DNA of 43,109 nt from Caldifarciminota bacterium (GCA_903865935.1 CAIPLT010000032.1:1-43109), one strand, 5' to 3'. Positions 16,038 to 24,364 are shown, counted from the stretch's first letter. Made by a program: numbers and translations. The notes: generated by a model not told the origin, from the sequence alone.

Positions 16038-16688
16038 ATGAAAATATTTATTGACTCGGCGGATGTTAAGGAAATCAAAGAAGTAGAAAGTTGGGGCATT
16101 CTTGACGGCGTTACCACCAACCCTTCTCTGGTTGCCAAGACCGGTCGGGAAATCAAGGAATGCGTAACCGAAATTACCAAGATTGTCGATGGTCCGATTT
16201 CGGTTGAAGTTATTTCGACCGATGCTGCAGGCATGGTCAAAGAAGCAGAAGAATGGGCAAAAGTCAATCCTAAAAATATCACAATCAAAATCCCGATGAG
16301 TATCGAAGGTCTTAAAGCAGTCAAGGTCCTGGCCGGTAAAAATATTAAAACTAATGTTACATTGGTTTTTAGTCCTAACCAGGCGCTCTTAGCCGCCAAA
16401 GCCGGCGCAACTTTTATCAGTCCGTTTGTCGGCCGATTAGATGATATTTCACACTTTGGTATGGAGATTGTTGGTGATATTGTCCAGATTTATGACAATT
16501 ATGGCTTAACTACTGAAATTATTGTTGCAAGCGTCCGAAATCCTTTGCATGTGGTTGAGGCGGCACGGATGGGTGCGCACGTTTCAACGATTCCGTTTAA
16601 CGTCTTAAAACAGATGGTTGCTCATCCATTAACCGATATCGGAATCAAGAAATTCTTTGACGATTATCAGAAAATTCCAAAGAAGTGA
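16038..16688 (+). CDS. Transaldolase-like / fructose-6-phosphate aldolase (TalC/FSA)
   Basis: A 216-residue small transaldolase-family enzyme of the TalC/FSA type. It begins [15 protein letters not shown] with [13 protein letters not shown]. The Schiff-base lysine is K84 in [29 protein letters not shown] and [10 protein letters not shown] follow, all standard for the family. It acts in the non-oxidative pentose phosphate pathway (sedoheptulose-7-P plus GAP exchange) or as an aldolase; sequence alone does not separate these. A strong AGGAGG precedes the ATG. It lies 6 bases before transketolase, which favours the transaldolase role. Confidence 0.93.
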   Translation: MKIFIDSADVKEIKEVESWGILDGVTTNPSLVAKTGREIKECVTEITKIVDGPISVEVISTDAAGMVKEAEEWAKVNPKNITIKIPMSIEGLKAVKVLAGKNIKTNVTLVFSPNQALLAAKAGATFISPFVGRLDDISHFGMEIVGDIVQIYDNYGLTTEIIVASVRNPLHVVEAARMGAHVSTIPFNVLKQMVAHPLTDIGIKKFFDDYQKIPKK

Positions 16689-16694
16689 GGAAAT

Positions 16695-18719
16695 ATGGCA
16701 TTAATTGATTCGAAAACCGGTAAAATCAGAAAAGATTATTCAATTGCCGAGCTTAAAGAATGGGCAAATCTGATGCGCGGTTATAATCTGGTTTCGTTAT
16801 GCGCGGCTGGTTCTGGTCATGCCGGCGGTACAATGTCAATGATGGATTTTACCGCTGCATTGTATCTCAAAGTCGCAAATCATGACCCGAAAAACCCAAG
16901 TTGGGATGGCCGCGACCGTATCATCTGGTCAACCGGTCATAAAGCACCTAATTTATATTTAGGTTTAGGCGCGGCTGGATATTATGATATCGAAGATGTT
17001 GTCCGTTTGCGCAAGCTCTATTCACCATACCAGGGACATCCGCATTGGCCTAAACTGGCTGGTGTTGAAGCATCAACCGGTTCATTAGGTCAGGGACTCT
17101 CAATTGGTGTTGGGATAGCAATGGCAGCTAAACTCGATAAGAAAGATTTTCGTGTTTATGTTTTTAACGGTGACGGTGAACTTCAGGAAGGACAAATCTG
17201 GGAAGCAGTAATGGAAGCAGGTAACTGGAAACTCGATAATGTCTGTGCGATTGTTGACAAGAATCGCCTGCAAATTGATGGCTGGGTTAAAGATGTTCAG
17301 GATATTGACCCGTTGAAAGAGAAATACGAAGCGTTCAAGTGGAATGTTATCGAATGCGACGGACATAATATGGATCAGATTCTTGAAGCGCTTGAAAAAG
17401 CCAAAGCATTTAAGGGAAAACCATCGGTTATTATAGCCCAGTGTATCAAAGGCAAGGGCATCAGTTTTATGGAAAACATTGCCGGCTGGCATGGTAGAGT
17501 CCCTAAAAAAGATGAAATGATGAAAGGACTTGCTGAGCTCGGACTTACTGATAAAATAAATGTTGATGCGATGTTAAAAAGAGCGGCTGATTATCAAAAA
17601 GAAGTTGATGTCATATTAGGCAAGAAAATACCGAAGTTTTCAGAGGACTATTTCTGGAATCGTCAGGCGAATATGAAAGTTAAGATGGAGCCGACCCGGT
17701 TCGGATTCGGCAAGGCACTGGATGAGCGAGGCGATGACCAAAGAGTCGTTTGTATCGGAGCCGATATTTCCGGTTCGATTACAATCAGCCATTTCTATGA
17801 TAAACACCCCGAGCGCAAGAACCGCTGGATTTCAGCTGGTATTGCTGAAGCGTCAGCCACGTCAATGGCTGCTGGTTTAGCTAAAGAAGGCAAAATACCT
17901 GTGTTTGGCACATATGGTGTGTTTGCCTCGGGTAGAAACCTTGACCAGTTACGCACAACCGTTTGTTATGGTAATTTCAATGTCTTGATTGCTGGTGCTC
18001 ATGGTGGCGTTTCGGTTGGTCCTGACGGTGCAACTCACCAGACTCTAGAAGACTTGTTTCAGATTTGCGGATTACCCAATATGCACGTTTCAGTCCCCTG
18101 TGATGTGTTGGAAACCAAACGCGCAACTGAACATCTGCTCTTCAATATTCAAGGGCCAAAATACATCCGATTTGCCCGCGAAGCAACTCCGATTATCACC
18201 AATGATAAAACACCTTATGTGTGGGGCGTTGCTAACGTCTATCGTTTCCGAGGCGAAAAAGAAAATTTTGCCGATGCGTTTGATGTCTATTTAGCGACTG
18301 ACTACAAACCGGAAAAAGAAGACATAACAATTATTGCCTGCGGACCAGAAGTTCCGGAAGCGATGCGTGCGGCATGGATGTTAAAGAAAGATTTCAACAT
18401 TGAAACACGCATTGTCAATATGCATACCCTAAAACCGCTCGATGATAAGACAATTATCCAATGCGCCAAAGATACCAATGTCATAATTACTGCGGAAGAG
18501 CATCAGGTCGGCGCTCTAGGTAATAGAGTTGCTGGTGTTATTATGCAATCAAAAGTACTATTCGGCAGAAATATCATGGTCGGCATGGTTGGTGTTCAAG
18601 ACCGATTTGGTGAATCGGGTGCGCCGTGGGAACTGATGTGGGAATTTGAAGTCTCCGGCGAACACATCGCCCAAAAAGCAAAAGAAGTTTATGATAATGT
18701 TAAGAAAAACAAGAGGTGA
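16695..18719 (+). CDS. tkt: Transketolase
   Basis: A full-length 674-residue thiamine-diphosphate transketolase moving two-carbon ketol units in the pentose phosphate pathway. The ThDP/Mg motif GDGELQEGQIWEA is near residue 160. SGHAGGTMSMMDF and GSLGQGLSIGVG are in the N-terminal domain. The pyrimidine-domain motif GIAEASATSMAAGLA and the catalytic-loop HGGVSVGPDGATHQ lie in the middle, with a C-terminal transketolase domain after residue ~535. A GTGAGGA ribosome-binding site overlaps the end of the transaldolase gene. The two enzymes act in sequence and are evidently one operon. Confidence 0.96.
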   Translation: MALIDSKTGKIRKDYSIAELKEWANLMRGYNLVSLCAAGSGHAGGTMSMMDFTAALYLKVANHDPKNPSWDGRDRIIWSTGHKAPNLYLGLGAAGYYDIEDVVRLRKLYSPYQGHPHWPKLAGVEASTGSLGQGLSIGVGIAMAAKLDKKDFRVYVFNGDGELQEGQIWEAVMEAGNWKLDNVCAIVDKNRLQIDGWVKDVQDIDPLKEKYEAFKWNVIECDGHNMDQILEALEKAKAFKGKPSVIIAQCIKGKGISFMENIAGWHGRVPKKDEMMKGLAELGLTDKINVDAMLKRAADYQKEVDVILGKKIPKFSEDYFWNRQANMKVKMEPTRFGFGKALDERGDDQRVVCIGADISGSITISHFYDKHPERKNRWISAGIAEASATSMAAGLAKEGKIPVFGTYGVFASGRNLDQLRTTVCYGNFNVLIAGAHGGVSVGPDGATHQTLEDLFQICGLPNMHVSVPCDVLETKRATEHLLFNIQGPKYIRFAREATPIITNDKTPYVWGVANVYRFRGEKENFADAFDVYLATDYKPEKEDITIIACGPEVPEAMRAAWMLKKDFNIETRIVNMHTLKPLDDKTIIQCAKDTNVIITAEEHQVGALGNRVAGVIMQSKVLFGRNIMVGMVGVQDRFGESGAPWELMWEFEVSGEHIAQKAKEVYDNVKKNKR

Positions 18720-18723
18720 TTAA

Positions 18724-19947
18724 ATGCCAATAAAAAAAGCTAAAAGAATGAAAAAGATTCAGGAATGTTCCTTGGCCTGTGGACTGCCTGAATCACCCCG
18801 TATGAAAAGGATGGGAACTGAAACCGCATTTGATATGCTGGTTAAAGCCCGGAACTTGGAAGCACAGGGCAAACATATTATCCACTTGGAAATCGGCGAA
18901 CCAGATTTTGATACTCCGCAGAATATTAAAGACGCCTGTAAAAAAGCACTTGATGAGGGTTTTACCCATTATGGACCAGCACAGGGCTTGCCCGAATTGA
19001 GAAAAGTCATTGCCGAGAAAGCCGGCGAATTCCGTAAAATGACTTTCAAACCTGAACAAGTTGTCGTAACCCCGGGTGGTAAACCGATAATGTCTTATTC
19101 GATTATGGCGTTGGTTGATGACGGTGACGAAGTTATCTATGTTAATCCCGGCTATCCGATTTACGAGTCGATGATTGATTTCATGGGCGGCAAAGCTGTG
19201 CCATTGCCATTATTAGAGGAAAACGATTTCATGCCCGATTTGAAATACTTGAAAAAGAAACTTACGAAAAAGACCCGGATGTTAATAATTAATACTCCGC
19301 ATAATCCGTGTGGTGTTGTTTTTAGTGAGAGTTACCTAAAAGAAATGGCGAAAATACTTGAACCGTACGATAAACTCTGGGTGCTTTCTGATGAAATCTA
19401 TTCCCGGATAACCTACGGCGCAAAGTTCGAGACAATTGCTAAGTTTCCCGGCATGCCCGAACGGACGATTATTCTCGATGGATACTCTAAAATTTTTGCC
19501 ATGACCGGCTGGCGCGCTGGTTACGGGATTATGCATCCGGAATTAGCCCAGGCATTATCACGGGTTGCGACTAATATGAATTCCTGTACCACAACTTTTG
19601 TCCAGCGTGCTTGCATTGAAGCATTAACTGGACCACAGGATGCACCGGAAAAAATGGTTAAGGAATTTCATAAACGACGGGATGTCATTGTTAACGGACT
19701 TAATTCAATTAAAGGTTTCAGTTGTAAAACACCACAAGGTGCTTTCTATATCATCGTCAATATTCAAAAAACCGGTTATGACTGCCGGGAACTAGCCGAT
19801 AAATTATTAAATGAAGCCAGCGTGGCTTGCCTGTCTGGCACCTGTTTTGGTTCATATGGTAAAGGTTATCTCCGCTTCTCTTATGCAAACTCAATCGAAA
19901 ATATTAAAGAAGCGATTAATCGTATTAAGCGATACGTTGAAAAATAA
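18724..19947 (+). CDS. Pyridoxal-phosphate aminotransferase, class I/II
   Basis: A 407-residue fold-type I aminotransferase of the aspartate aminotransferase superfamily. HIIHLEIGEPDFDTP, THYGPAQGLPELR, the NTPHNPCG loop, LSDEIYSRI and Schiff-base lysine K256 (DGYSKIFAMTGWRAGYG) are all present. The exact amino donor cannot be decided (aspartate, alanine or aromatic). The N-terminus carries about 20 extra residues compared with relatives, yet the ATG at 18724 has a good AGAGGTGAT site 4 bases after the tkt stop, so the longer start is preferred. It is last in the operon, followed by a terminator. Confidence 0.92.
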   Translation: MPIKKAKRMKKIQECSLACGLPESPRMKRMGTETAFDMLVKARNLEAQGKHIIHLEIGEPDFDTPQNIKDACKKALDEGFTHYGPAQGLPELRKVIAEKAGEFRKMTFKPEQVVVTPGGKPIMSYSIMALVDDGDEVIYVNPGYPIYESMIDFMGGKAVPLPLLEENDFMPDLKYLKKKLTKKTRMLIINTPHNPCGVVFSESYLKEMAKILEPYDKLWVLSDEIYSRITYGAKFETIAKFPGMPERTIILDGYSKIFAMTGWRAGYGIMHPELAQALSRVATNMNSCTTTFVQRACIEALTGPQDAPEKMVKEFHKRRDVIVNGLNSIKGFSCKTPQGAFYIIVNIQKTGYDCRELADKLLNEASVACLSGTCFGSYGKGYLRFSYANSIENIKEAINRIKRYVEK

Positions 19948-19955
19948 GTACAATC

Positions 19956-20011
19956 GACGCAGATTAGTTGGTAGTTTATATTATTTTAGACTAGTCTGCG
20001 TCTTTTCTTTT
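19956..20011 (+). terminator. Terminator after the transketolase operon
   Basis: GACGCAGATTAGT (19956-19968) pairs with ACTAGTCTGCGTC (19990-20002) with one G-T wobble. It is followed by TTTTCTTTT. Confidence 0.85.
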
Positions 20012-20051
20012 AAAGAATAGCTAATAAACAATATTTAAATCTATTAAAATA

Positions 20052-20080
20052 TTGACAAAGTTTTGAATGTGAATTATATT
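20052..20080 (+). promoter_or_regulatory. Promoter of csp
   Basis: TTGACA (20052-20057), 17-bp spacer, TATATT (20075-20080). It gives a leader of roughly 57 bases before the csp start. No obvious cold-box structure was recognised in that leader. Confidence 0.7.
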
Positions 20081-20143
20081 ATATTATTGCTATTAAGTCA
20101 GCAATGATTTAAATTCGTAGCAGGAAAGGTGGAATTAGTATTT

Positions 20144-20350
20144 GTGCCTGTATTTGGTAAAGTAAAATGGTTCGATGGCAAAAAAGGTTTTGGTTTCATC
20201 GAACAAGAAGATGGCAGTGGCGATGTATTTGTTCACTACGCCGATATCGAGGGTGACGGTTATAGAACGCTTCGTCAAGGTGATCGTGTGCAGTTTGAAC
20301 TGGAAAATACGCCTAAAGGTAAAAAGGCGATTAAAGTCGCAAAAGCATAA
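20144..20350 (+). CDS. csp: Cold-shock domain protein
   Basis: A 68-residue CspA-type RNA chaperone, single OB fold. RNP1 (KGFGFI) and RNP2 (DVFVHY) are intact, with KVKWFDGKKGFGFI at the start and FELENTPKGKKAIKV at the end. The frame also contains a GTG at 20129, but that codon sits inside the AGGAAAGGTGG ribosome-binding site. The GTG at 20144 (MPVFGKVKWF) gives the standard family length and is preferred. It is a single-gene unit with its own promoter and a strong terminator. Confidence 0.93.
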   Translation: MPVFGKVKWFDGKKGFGFIEQEDGSGDVFVHYADIEGDGYRTLRQGDRVQFELENTPKGKKAIKVAKA

Positions 20351-20361
20351 AAATCTATATC

Positions 20362-20410
20362 ACGGTGTCGTATCAATTAATATAAGCGGATACGACACCG
20401 TCTCTTTCTT
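20362..20410 (+). terminator. Terminator of csp
   Basis: A perfect 13-bp stem ACGGTGTCGTATC (20362-20374) / GATACGACACCGT (20389-20401) with a 14-base loop and a CTCTTTCTT tail. Confidence 0.88.
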
Positions 20411-20418
20411 AACCAGGC

Positions 20419-20446
20419 TTGACAACGATTAAAAAATCAGTAGTCT
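20419..20446 (+). promoter_or_regulatory. Leaderless-type promoter of folK
   Basis: TTGACA (20419-20424), 16-bp spacer, TAGTCT (20441-20446), then 5 bases to the ATG at 20452. No Shine-Dalgarno is present. Confidence 0.55.
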
Positions 20447-20451
20447 AAAAT

Positions 20452-20994
20452 ATGGCGAGAGTCTTTTTAAGTCTTGGCTCAAATCTTTCCAACCGCACGG
20501 AAAAAATCCAAAGAGCAATTAATCTCTTAAATCATAACCATATTAAAATTACCCGCGTCTCCCCGATTTACCAGACCGAACCGACTGGATTTCTCTCAAT
20601 CTTTGGCATCGGATTACCTTTTGGCCATAATCAGCCGGATTTTCTAAACTGCGTGGTTGAAGCATTCACTGATTTTGAACCCGAAGGGCTTATGTTCACA
20701 ATCATCAAGATTGAAAAGACATTAGGAAGAAAAAGAGTGCCGTCGATTAGAAACCTGCCCAGAACCATTGATATTGATATCTTGTTTTATGATGACCAGA
20801 TCATCAACTCCTCAAATCTTGTTGTCCCTCATCCCCGATTAAAAGACCGCGCATTTGTTCTTGTGCCTTTGTGTGATTTAGAACCTGATTTTATCCATCC
20901 GGTACTTAATAAAACAATCAGAGAATTGTCCAATCTGGTTGACAAAAAAGGAGTGAGACCTTGGCTGGCGAATCAAATACTGATATCAGTCTGA
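20452..20994 (+). CDS. folK: HPPK, dihydropterin pyrophosphokinase
   Basis: A 180-residue 2-amino-4-hydroxy-6-hydroxymethyldihydropteridine diphosphokinase, which transfers pyrophosphate from ATP in folate synthesis. The motifs are clear: VFLSLGSNLSNR at the N-terminus, SPIYQTEPTGF, QPDFLNCVV, then the catalytic region GRKRVPSIRNLPRTIDIDILFYDD and VPHPRLKDRAFVLVPL. No other folate genes are adjacent. Its 3' end overlaps the next gene by 34 bases, unusually long. This start has no ribosome-binding site but lies just after a promoter, so it is probably leaderless. Confidence 0.94.
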   Translation: MARVFLSLGSNLSNRTEKIQRAINLLNHNHIKITRVSPIYQTEPTGFLSIFGIGLPFGHNQPDFLNCVVEAFTDFEPEGLMFTIIKIEKTLGRKRVPSIRNLPRTIDIDILFYDDQIINSSNLVVPHPRLKDRAFVLVPLCDLEPDFIHPVLNKTIRELSNLVDKKGVRPWLANQILISV

Positions 20995-21623
20995 GATATA
21001 TTGCGATTGAAGGTATGATTGGTGTCGGTAAAACCGTGCTGGCAACCAAATTGTCGGAAAAACTCGGCGCGCGGCTGGTCTTGGAAGAAGTTGAACAAAA
21101 TCCTTTTCTTGCCAATTTTTATCAGGATATGCGTACCTATGCCCTGCAAACTCAGCTCTTCTTTTTACTCTCACGCCACCGACAACAACAACAAATATCC
21201 CAGCAAGCCCTATTTACCGAGAAAATTGTCTCAGACTACTCATTTTTAAAAGACCGCATCTTTGCCTATACGAACCTTTCAGAGCACGAGTTGAAGCTGT
21301 ATGAAAAGATTTACGAATTCTTGGAGAAAGATGTTGCCAAACCGGATTTAGTTGTCTGCTTGCAGGCACCGGTTGAAATTTTAATTGAGCGGATTAAGAA
21401 ACGCGGTCGCGGTTTTGAACAGGACATGGACATCGAATACTTGAAAGTGCTTTCGGATGCTTATAACCGATTCTTTCTGCACTACGATTCAACCCCGCTA
21501 TTAATCGTGAATACCACCAATTTAGATTTTGTCAAGAATGAAAAAGATTTTGTCCAGCTGTACCAGGCCATTATCACAACTACTTCGGGTAAAAAATATT
21601 ACTCGCAACAGACCAAGAAATAA
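20961..21623 (+). CDS. Deoxynucleoside kinase
   Basis: A 220-residue deoxynucleoside kinase-family protein, expected to phosphorylate a deoxynucleoside in salvage. The P-loop EGMIGVGKT (residues 17-25) and LEEVEQNPFLANFYQD (substrate region) are present, followed by the family-typical LQTQLFFLLSRH. The LID-like KKRGRGFEQDMDIEYL is near residue 155. The base specificity (dAdo/dGuo versus dThd/dCyd) cannot be told. The start is TTG at 20961, preceded by AAAAGGAG inside folK, giving a 34-base overlap. Pairing of a deoxynucleoside kinase with folK occurs in other FCB-type genomes as I recall. Confidence 0.88.
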   Translation: MAGESNTDISLRYIAIEGMIGVGKTVLATKLSEKLGARLVLEEVEQNPFLANFYQDMRTYALQTQLFFLLSRHRQQQQISQQALFTEKIVSDYSFLKDRIFAYTNLSEHELKLYEKIYEFLEKDVAKPDLVVCLQAPVEILIERIKKRGRGFEQDMDIEYLKVLSDAYNRFFLHYDSTPLLIVNTTNLDFVKNEKDFVQLYQAIITTTSGKKYYSQQTKK

Positions 21624-21976
21624 TTTGAACTCCTTGGTCATCTGCTAAAATCCCTGCTAAATAACCCGTTGTAATCACTTTTATATTACCCGATTTATCC
21701 TCAATTTGTATCCTTAACATATTTCATATTATACGCCAACTTATATTTTGGATTAACCACCCAATTAAATTGTGAATTTTACTTCCAATTAAAAGCCAAC
21801 CTGAGTAGCGATTTATAACTCATAAATTATCGGCTAATGAAATTTCTGCTCGTCTCGAACTTAATATCCCCCACTATACAGTATGCTTACAACAACTTAG
21901 ATTCTACTCTATAAATACCAAGATGTTAGATGAAAAGCCCCTGAAACTTTTTGTCTATTTATAAATAGATTTTTCT
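21624..21976. other. Intergenic stretch without a confident gene
   Basis: A 353-base AT-rich gap between the convergent kinase and permease genes. A 46-codon minus-strand frame (21580-21720) beginning MLRIQIEDKSGNIK is open, but it has no ribosome-binding site or promoter and overlaps the kinase end. A perfect AT-only palindrome CTATTTATAAATAG with a following T-run lies at the right edge and may act as a weak terminator. Nothing else is recognisable. Confidence 0.4.
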
Positions 21977-22870
21977 CTAATGCAAAAGATAGAAAAAATA
22001 CCCCATGAAAACACAGGTTATGCTTATTACCGTTAAATAAGTTGCGACAATTTTTACCCCAAACTTTTTACCCAAAACTAAAATCATTGAGTATGATGTT
22101 ATCGGACTGATTAAAAGCAAAGTCATTCCTGCGCCGATATTCATCCCCTGCCGAACCAACGCGTCAACTACCGGCGGAATTGATGTTGCGCAAAAGTTCG
22201 TGGTCACGCCAAATATTAATGCAAATAGATAAGAAACCCCGCCATTCAGAAAGCTTTTAATAAAATCGCCAATCGGTGTGATGGTTGTGACAATCGCAGC
22301 AATTAAAAGACCGATAACTGTCATCAATCCGATTTCTTTGGGCATCTCGATAAATGAATATTTCAATATCGATTTAATCGTATTTTTTGTCCCTTTATGG
22401 CAGTTACAATTAGCTTCGTCTTGCTTACATTCCGGACAAATATCTGGTTCAGTGTTTTCTTGTGGTTTATATTTAATCAGATTTCCGATAAGACCAATCA
22501 CCGCACCTAAAATAATTACCGAGCAAAACAGAAATACAGTTGTTTCCAGACCCAAGACCCGATAAGTAACCAGTAAAGCAGTGATTGAGGTCGCTGGCGC
22601 AGCAACCAGAAATGCTAATATTGGTCCCAGTTTTACTCCTTTTTTATGCATTGTCACGGCCAGCGGCAAAGCGCCGCAACAGCATACCGGTAATATTGCG
22701 CCCAGAAACGTCAGATATAATATCGGCTTTATTCCTTTACCCGACAAATATTTTTCAACCAGATTCTGTGGAATAAACTGGTTAATAATACCTGATATAA
22801 CAAAACCAATTAGTAGCGCTGGTAAAACCTCAATCAGGTAGCGCAGAAAATTATGGATTAAAAGCGTCAT
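21977..22870 (-). CDS. SO_0444/YraQ-type permease (probable metal efflux)
   Basis: A 297-residue integral membrane permease of the DUF318/ArsP_1 superfamily. About eight hydrophobic segments are visible. The family motifs PVCCCGALPLAVTMHKKGV and FLVAAPATSITALLVTY occur in the first half, and a related copy TNFCATSIPPVVDALVRQGM with LLISPITSYSMILVLG in the second. The cytosolic loop (residues ~143-158) holds CPECKQDEANCNCH, a plausible metal-binding site. The SO_0444 subgroup is described as Cu/Zn efflux; arsenical export is an alternative. A long palindrome covers its promoter, consistent with a metal-responsive repressor. No repressor gene is adjacent. Confidence 0.82.
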   Translation of the reverse strand: MTLLIHNFLRYLIEVLPALLIGFVISGIINQFIPQNLVEKYLSGKGIKPILYLTFLGAILPVCCCGALPLAVTMHKKGVKLGPILAFLVAAPATSITALLVTYRVLGLETTVFLFCSVIILGAVIGLIGNLIKYKPQENTEPDICPECKQDEANCNCHKGTKNTIKSILKYSFIEMPKEIGLMTVIGLLIAAIVTTITPIGDFIKSFLNGGVSYLFALIFGVTTNFCATSIPPVVDALVRQGMNIGAGMTLLLISPITSYSMILVLGKKFGVKIVATYLTVISITCVFMGYFFYLLH

Positions 22871-22877
22871 AAAATAT

Positions 22878-22906
22878 ATTATACTTTGTACTTAACGTTA
22901 AGTAAA
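22878..22906 (-). promoter_or_regulatory. Leaderless-type promoter of the permease
   Basis: Minus strand: TTTACT (22901-22906), 17-bp spacer, TATAAT (22878-22883), then 7 bases to the ATG. No Shine-Dalgarno is seen. Confidence 0.55.
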
Positions 22907-22910
22907 GTAT
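22881..22910. promoter_or_regulatory. Long palindromic operator over the permease promoter
   Basis: Perfect palindrome ACTTAACGTTAAGT (22890-22903), flanked by the matching arms ATACTTT (22881-22887) and AAAGTAT (22904-22910). It covers the -10, spacer and -35 of the permease promoter. The size and AT-rich arms resemble ArsR/SmtB- or CsoR-like sites; the class is a guess. Confidence 0.65.
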
Positions 22911-22924
22911 ACAAAATTGATAGG

Positions 22925-24328
22925 TTATTGATTAGAGAAAAACTTCTGGTGGGTCAAATCAAACTGGTCTTTTGCCCCGCAGAACAATAATGATAACGGC
23001 ATCTTTTTCTGTCCCTGCTCTAACATCTTGGTTGTTATATTTCTAATGTCCCACTGCGCGGTTGCGTCCAGACGGAGCCGGGCAATGTGATACAATTCTC
23101 GAACATTTACGGTTAACAAAACTCTTCGGCGATGTGCCTGAGTTAAGATATACGGAGCAACCTGAGGCAATTCTTTATATATTTTATTGTACATCTTTTC
23201 GGTCGTTTCGATAACTTTATTAAATAAGTCGGTCTGTTTTCCTTTTTGAATTGAATCAGGAATAGTAATTCCTAAATTCAAATCATAATCCTGGGCGGAA
23301 ATTGTTGCGATCCGATGGCGCTTAAGCTGGCCAAAACATGCGGCCGAAATAATCAGCTCAAAGGTTAAATACGAATGTTCAAATTCGCGTAGGGTTGCAT
23401 CATACAGCTTGGCATATTTGAATGCCTGCTTAATATATTCTAATTTTCTTGAATAACTCAGTTTCTTCACTTGCTTTAGCGCATCGGCAAAAGATATATT
23501 GCTGACACGATGTATTATTCCCGCGATTATTTTGTCCTCGCCATTTGTAGTATAATCGATAAGTTTACATGAAACGTCTGTTTTTTCTCTGTGTTCTCCT
23601 CGTGTCTCTGTGTCTCTGTGATACATCTTTCTTAATTCGGAATATGTTTTCTTATCATACTCAGTCGGCTCATAGAAAAGGATGATTGACGGTGCAATTT
23701 TAATCACCAGATTGTAAAGTTTTGCACCCAATGTTCTGACTTCAGAAATATCCGATGAAGCACATCTTCTTATTAGTAACTCAAGGTTACGCGCATTCAT
23801 CGTCGCCCCCAATTGAGTCGCCATTGCTAACGAAGTGACATATCGTGCATCTTCAATTGGTTTTGCCAGTTTTGTTTCAAATGGTTTCAGTTTTTTAACT
23901 AATGTTTGATATGCGTTGTTTTGAATCTTAATTGTCCGTAAGAATTGTGGTAGTAGTTTGCTCTTTTTAAATTCGTCCGGAACAATAAACTTTGATGCCC
24001 ACTCGATATATCGCTGCGATGCTTCGGTATAAGACATTAACCGGTGCGATTCCAGATACTCGACCGCATAGCGTGAAATATCTATAATATCGAAATTAAA
24101 CACGCTGTGCTCAGCGACCGCGTGGTGTCCCATCTCAAAGATAACCCTGCGGTTCTGCTCGCGGGCTTTGGTAATTTCCTTGCGGGCAATTGCTCTTAAC
24201 TCTGAAACCGATTTTGGACTTCGGCTAATTCGCGCATATGCTGCAGAAAATGTCTCGGGGGTTAAAACTGATTTCTTTTCTTTCAGCCCTTTTAAATCAA
24301 TATTATATCCAGCTAAAACTATACGCAT
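22925..24328 (-). CDS. thyX: Double-domain ThyX-like flavin-dependent thymidylate synthase
   Basis: At 467 residues it is about twice the usual ThyX length and reads as two fused ThyX domains. Domain 1 has VIFEMGHHAVAEHSVFNFDI and then HRLMSYTEASQRYIEW (95-110), matching the ThyX HxxxxEHxxFxF and NExSxRY parts but with S94 in place of the first Arg of RHR. Domain 2 has EHSYLTFELI and an intact RHR (337-339) followed by IATISAQDYDL, without NExSxRY. It then has the C-terminal helix NVRELYHIARLRLDATAQWDIR (408-429). Residues 237-250 come from an inserted DNA repeat. The reaction would be dUMP methylation with methylenetetrahydrofolate and FADH2. No thyA is seen here. Confidence 0.85.
   Translation of the reverse strand: MRIVLAGYNIDLKGLKEKKSVLTPETFSAAYARISRSPKSVSELRAIARKEITKAREQNRRVIFEMGHHAVAEHSVFNFDIIDISRYAVEYLESHRLMSYTEASQRYIEWASKFIVPDEFKKSKLLPQFLRTIKIQNNAYQTLVKKLKPFETKLAKPIEDARYVTSLAMATQLGATMNARNLELLIRRCASSDISEVRTLGAKLYNLVIKIAPSIILFYEPTEYDKKTYSELRKMYHRDTETRGEHREKTDVSCKLIDYTTNGEDKIIAGIIHRVSNISFADALKQVKKLSYSRKLEYIKQAFKYAKLYDATLREFEHSYLTFELIISAACFGQLKRHRIATISAQDYDLNLGITIPDSIQKGKQTDLFNKVIETTEKMYNKIYKELPQVAPYILTQAHRRRVLLTVNVRELYHIARLRLDATAQWDIRNITTKMLEQGQKKMPLSLLFCGAKDQFDLTHQKFFSNQ
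23581..23627. repeat. Short repeat element inside thyX
   Basis: The unit TCTCTGTG occurs at 23586, 23605 and 23613 within a CT/GT-rich stretch. On the coding strand it yields the hydrophilic peptide HRDTETRGEHREKT, in frame, in the linker between the two ThyX domains. I recall HRDTE-type peptides and ACACAGAGA-type DNA as dispersed small repeats in several bacterial phyla. Confidence 0.6.
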
Positions 24329-24333
24329 GTGTC

Positions 24334-24362
24334 AAAATACCTGAATTTTATTTGATAGTCAA
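24334..24362 (-). promoter_or_regulatory. Leaderless-type promoter of thyX
   Basis: Minus strand: TTGACT (24357-24362), 17-bp spacer, TATTTT (24334-24339), then 5 bases to the ATG at 24328. Confidence 0.5.
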
Positions 24363-24364
24363 GA

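Noticed and set aside
15923-16399. 158-codon minus-strand frame over the transaldolase gene
   Set aside because: Antisense to a well-conserved enzyme with a strong Shine-Dalgarno. The product has no recognisable features.
17100-17492. 130-codon minus-strand frame inside transketolase
   Set aside because: Lies wholly opposite the ThDP-binding region of tkt and has no signals of its own.
20175-20432. 85-codon frame overlapping csp in another phase
   Set aside because: The cold-shock domain in the other phase is unmistakable, and this frame also runs through the csp terminator.
21580-21720. 46-codon minus-strand frame beginning MLRIQIEDKSGNIK
   Set aside because: It looks somewhat protein-like, but it has no ribosome-binding site or promoter, overlaps the kinase end by 44 bases and matches nothing I know.
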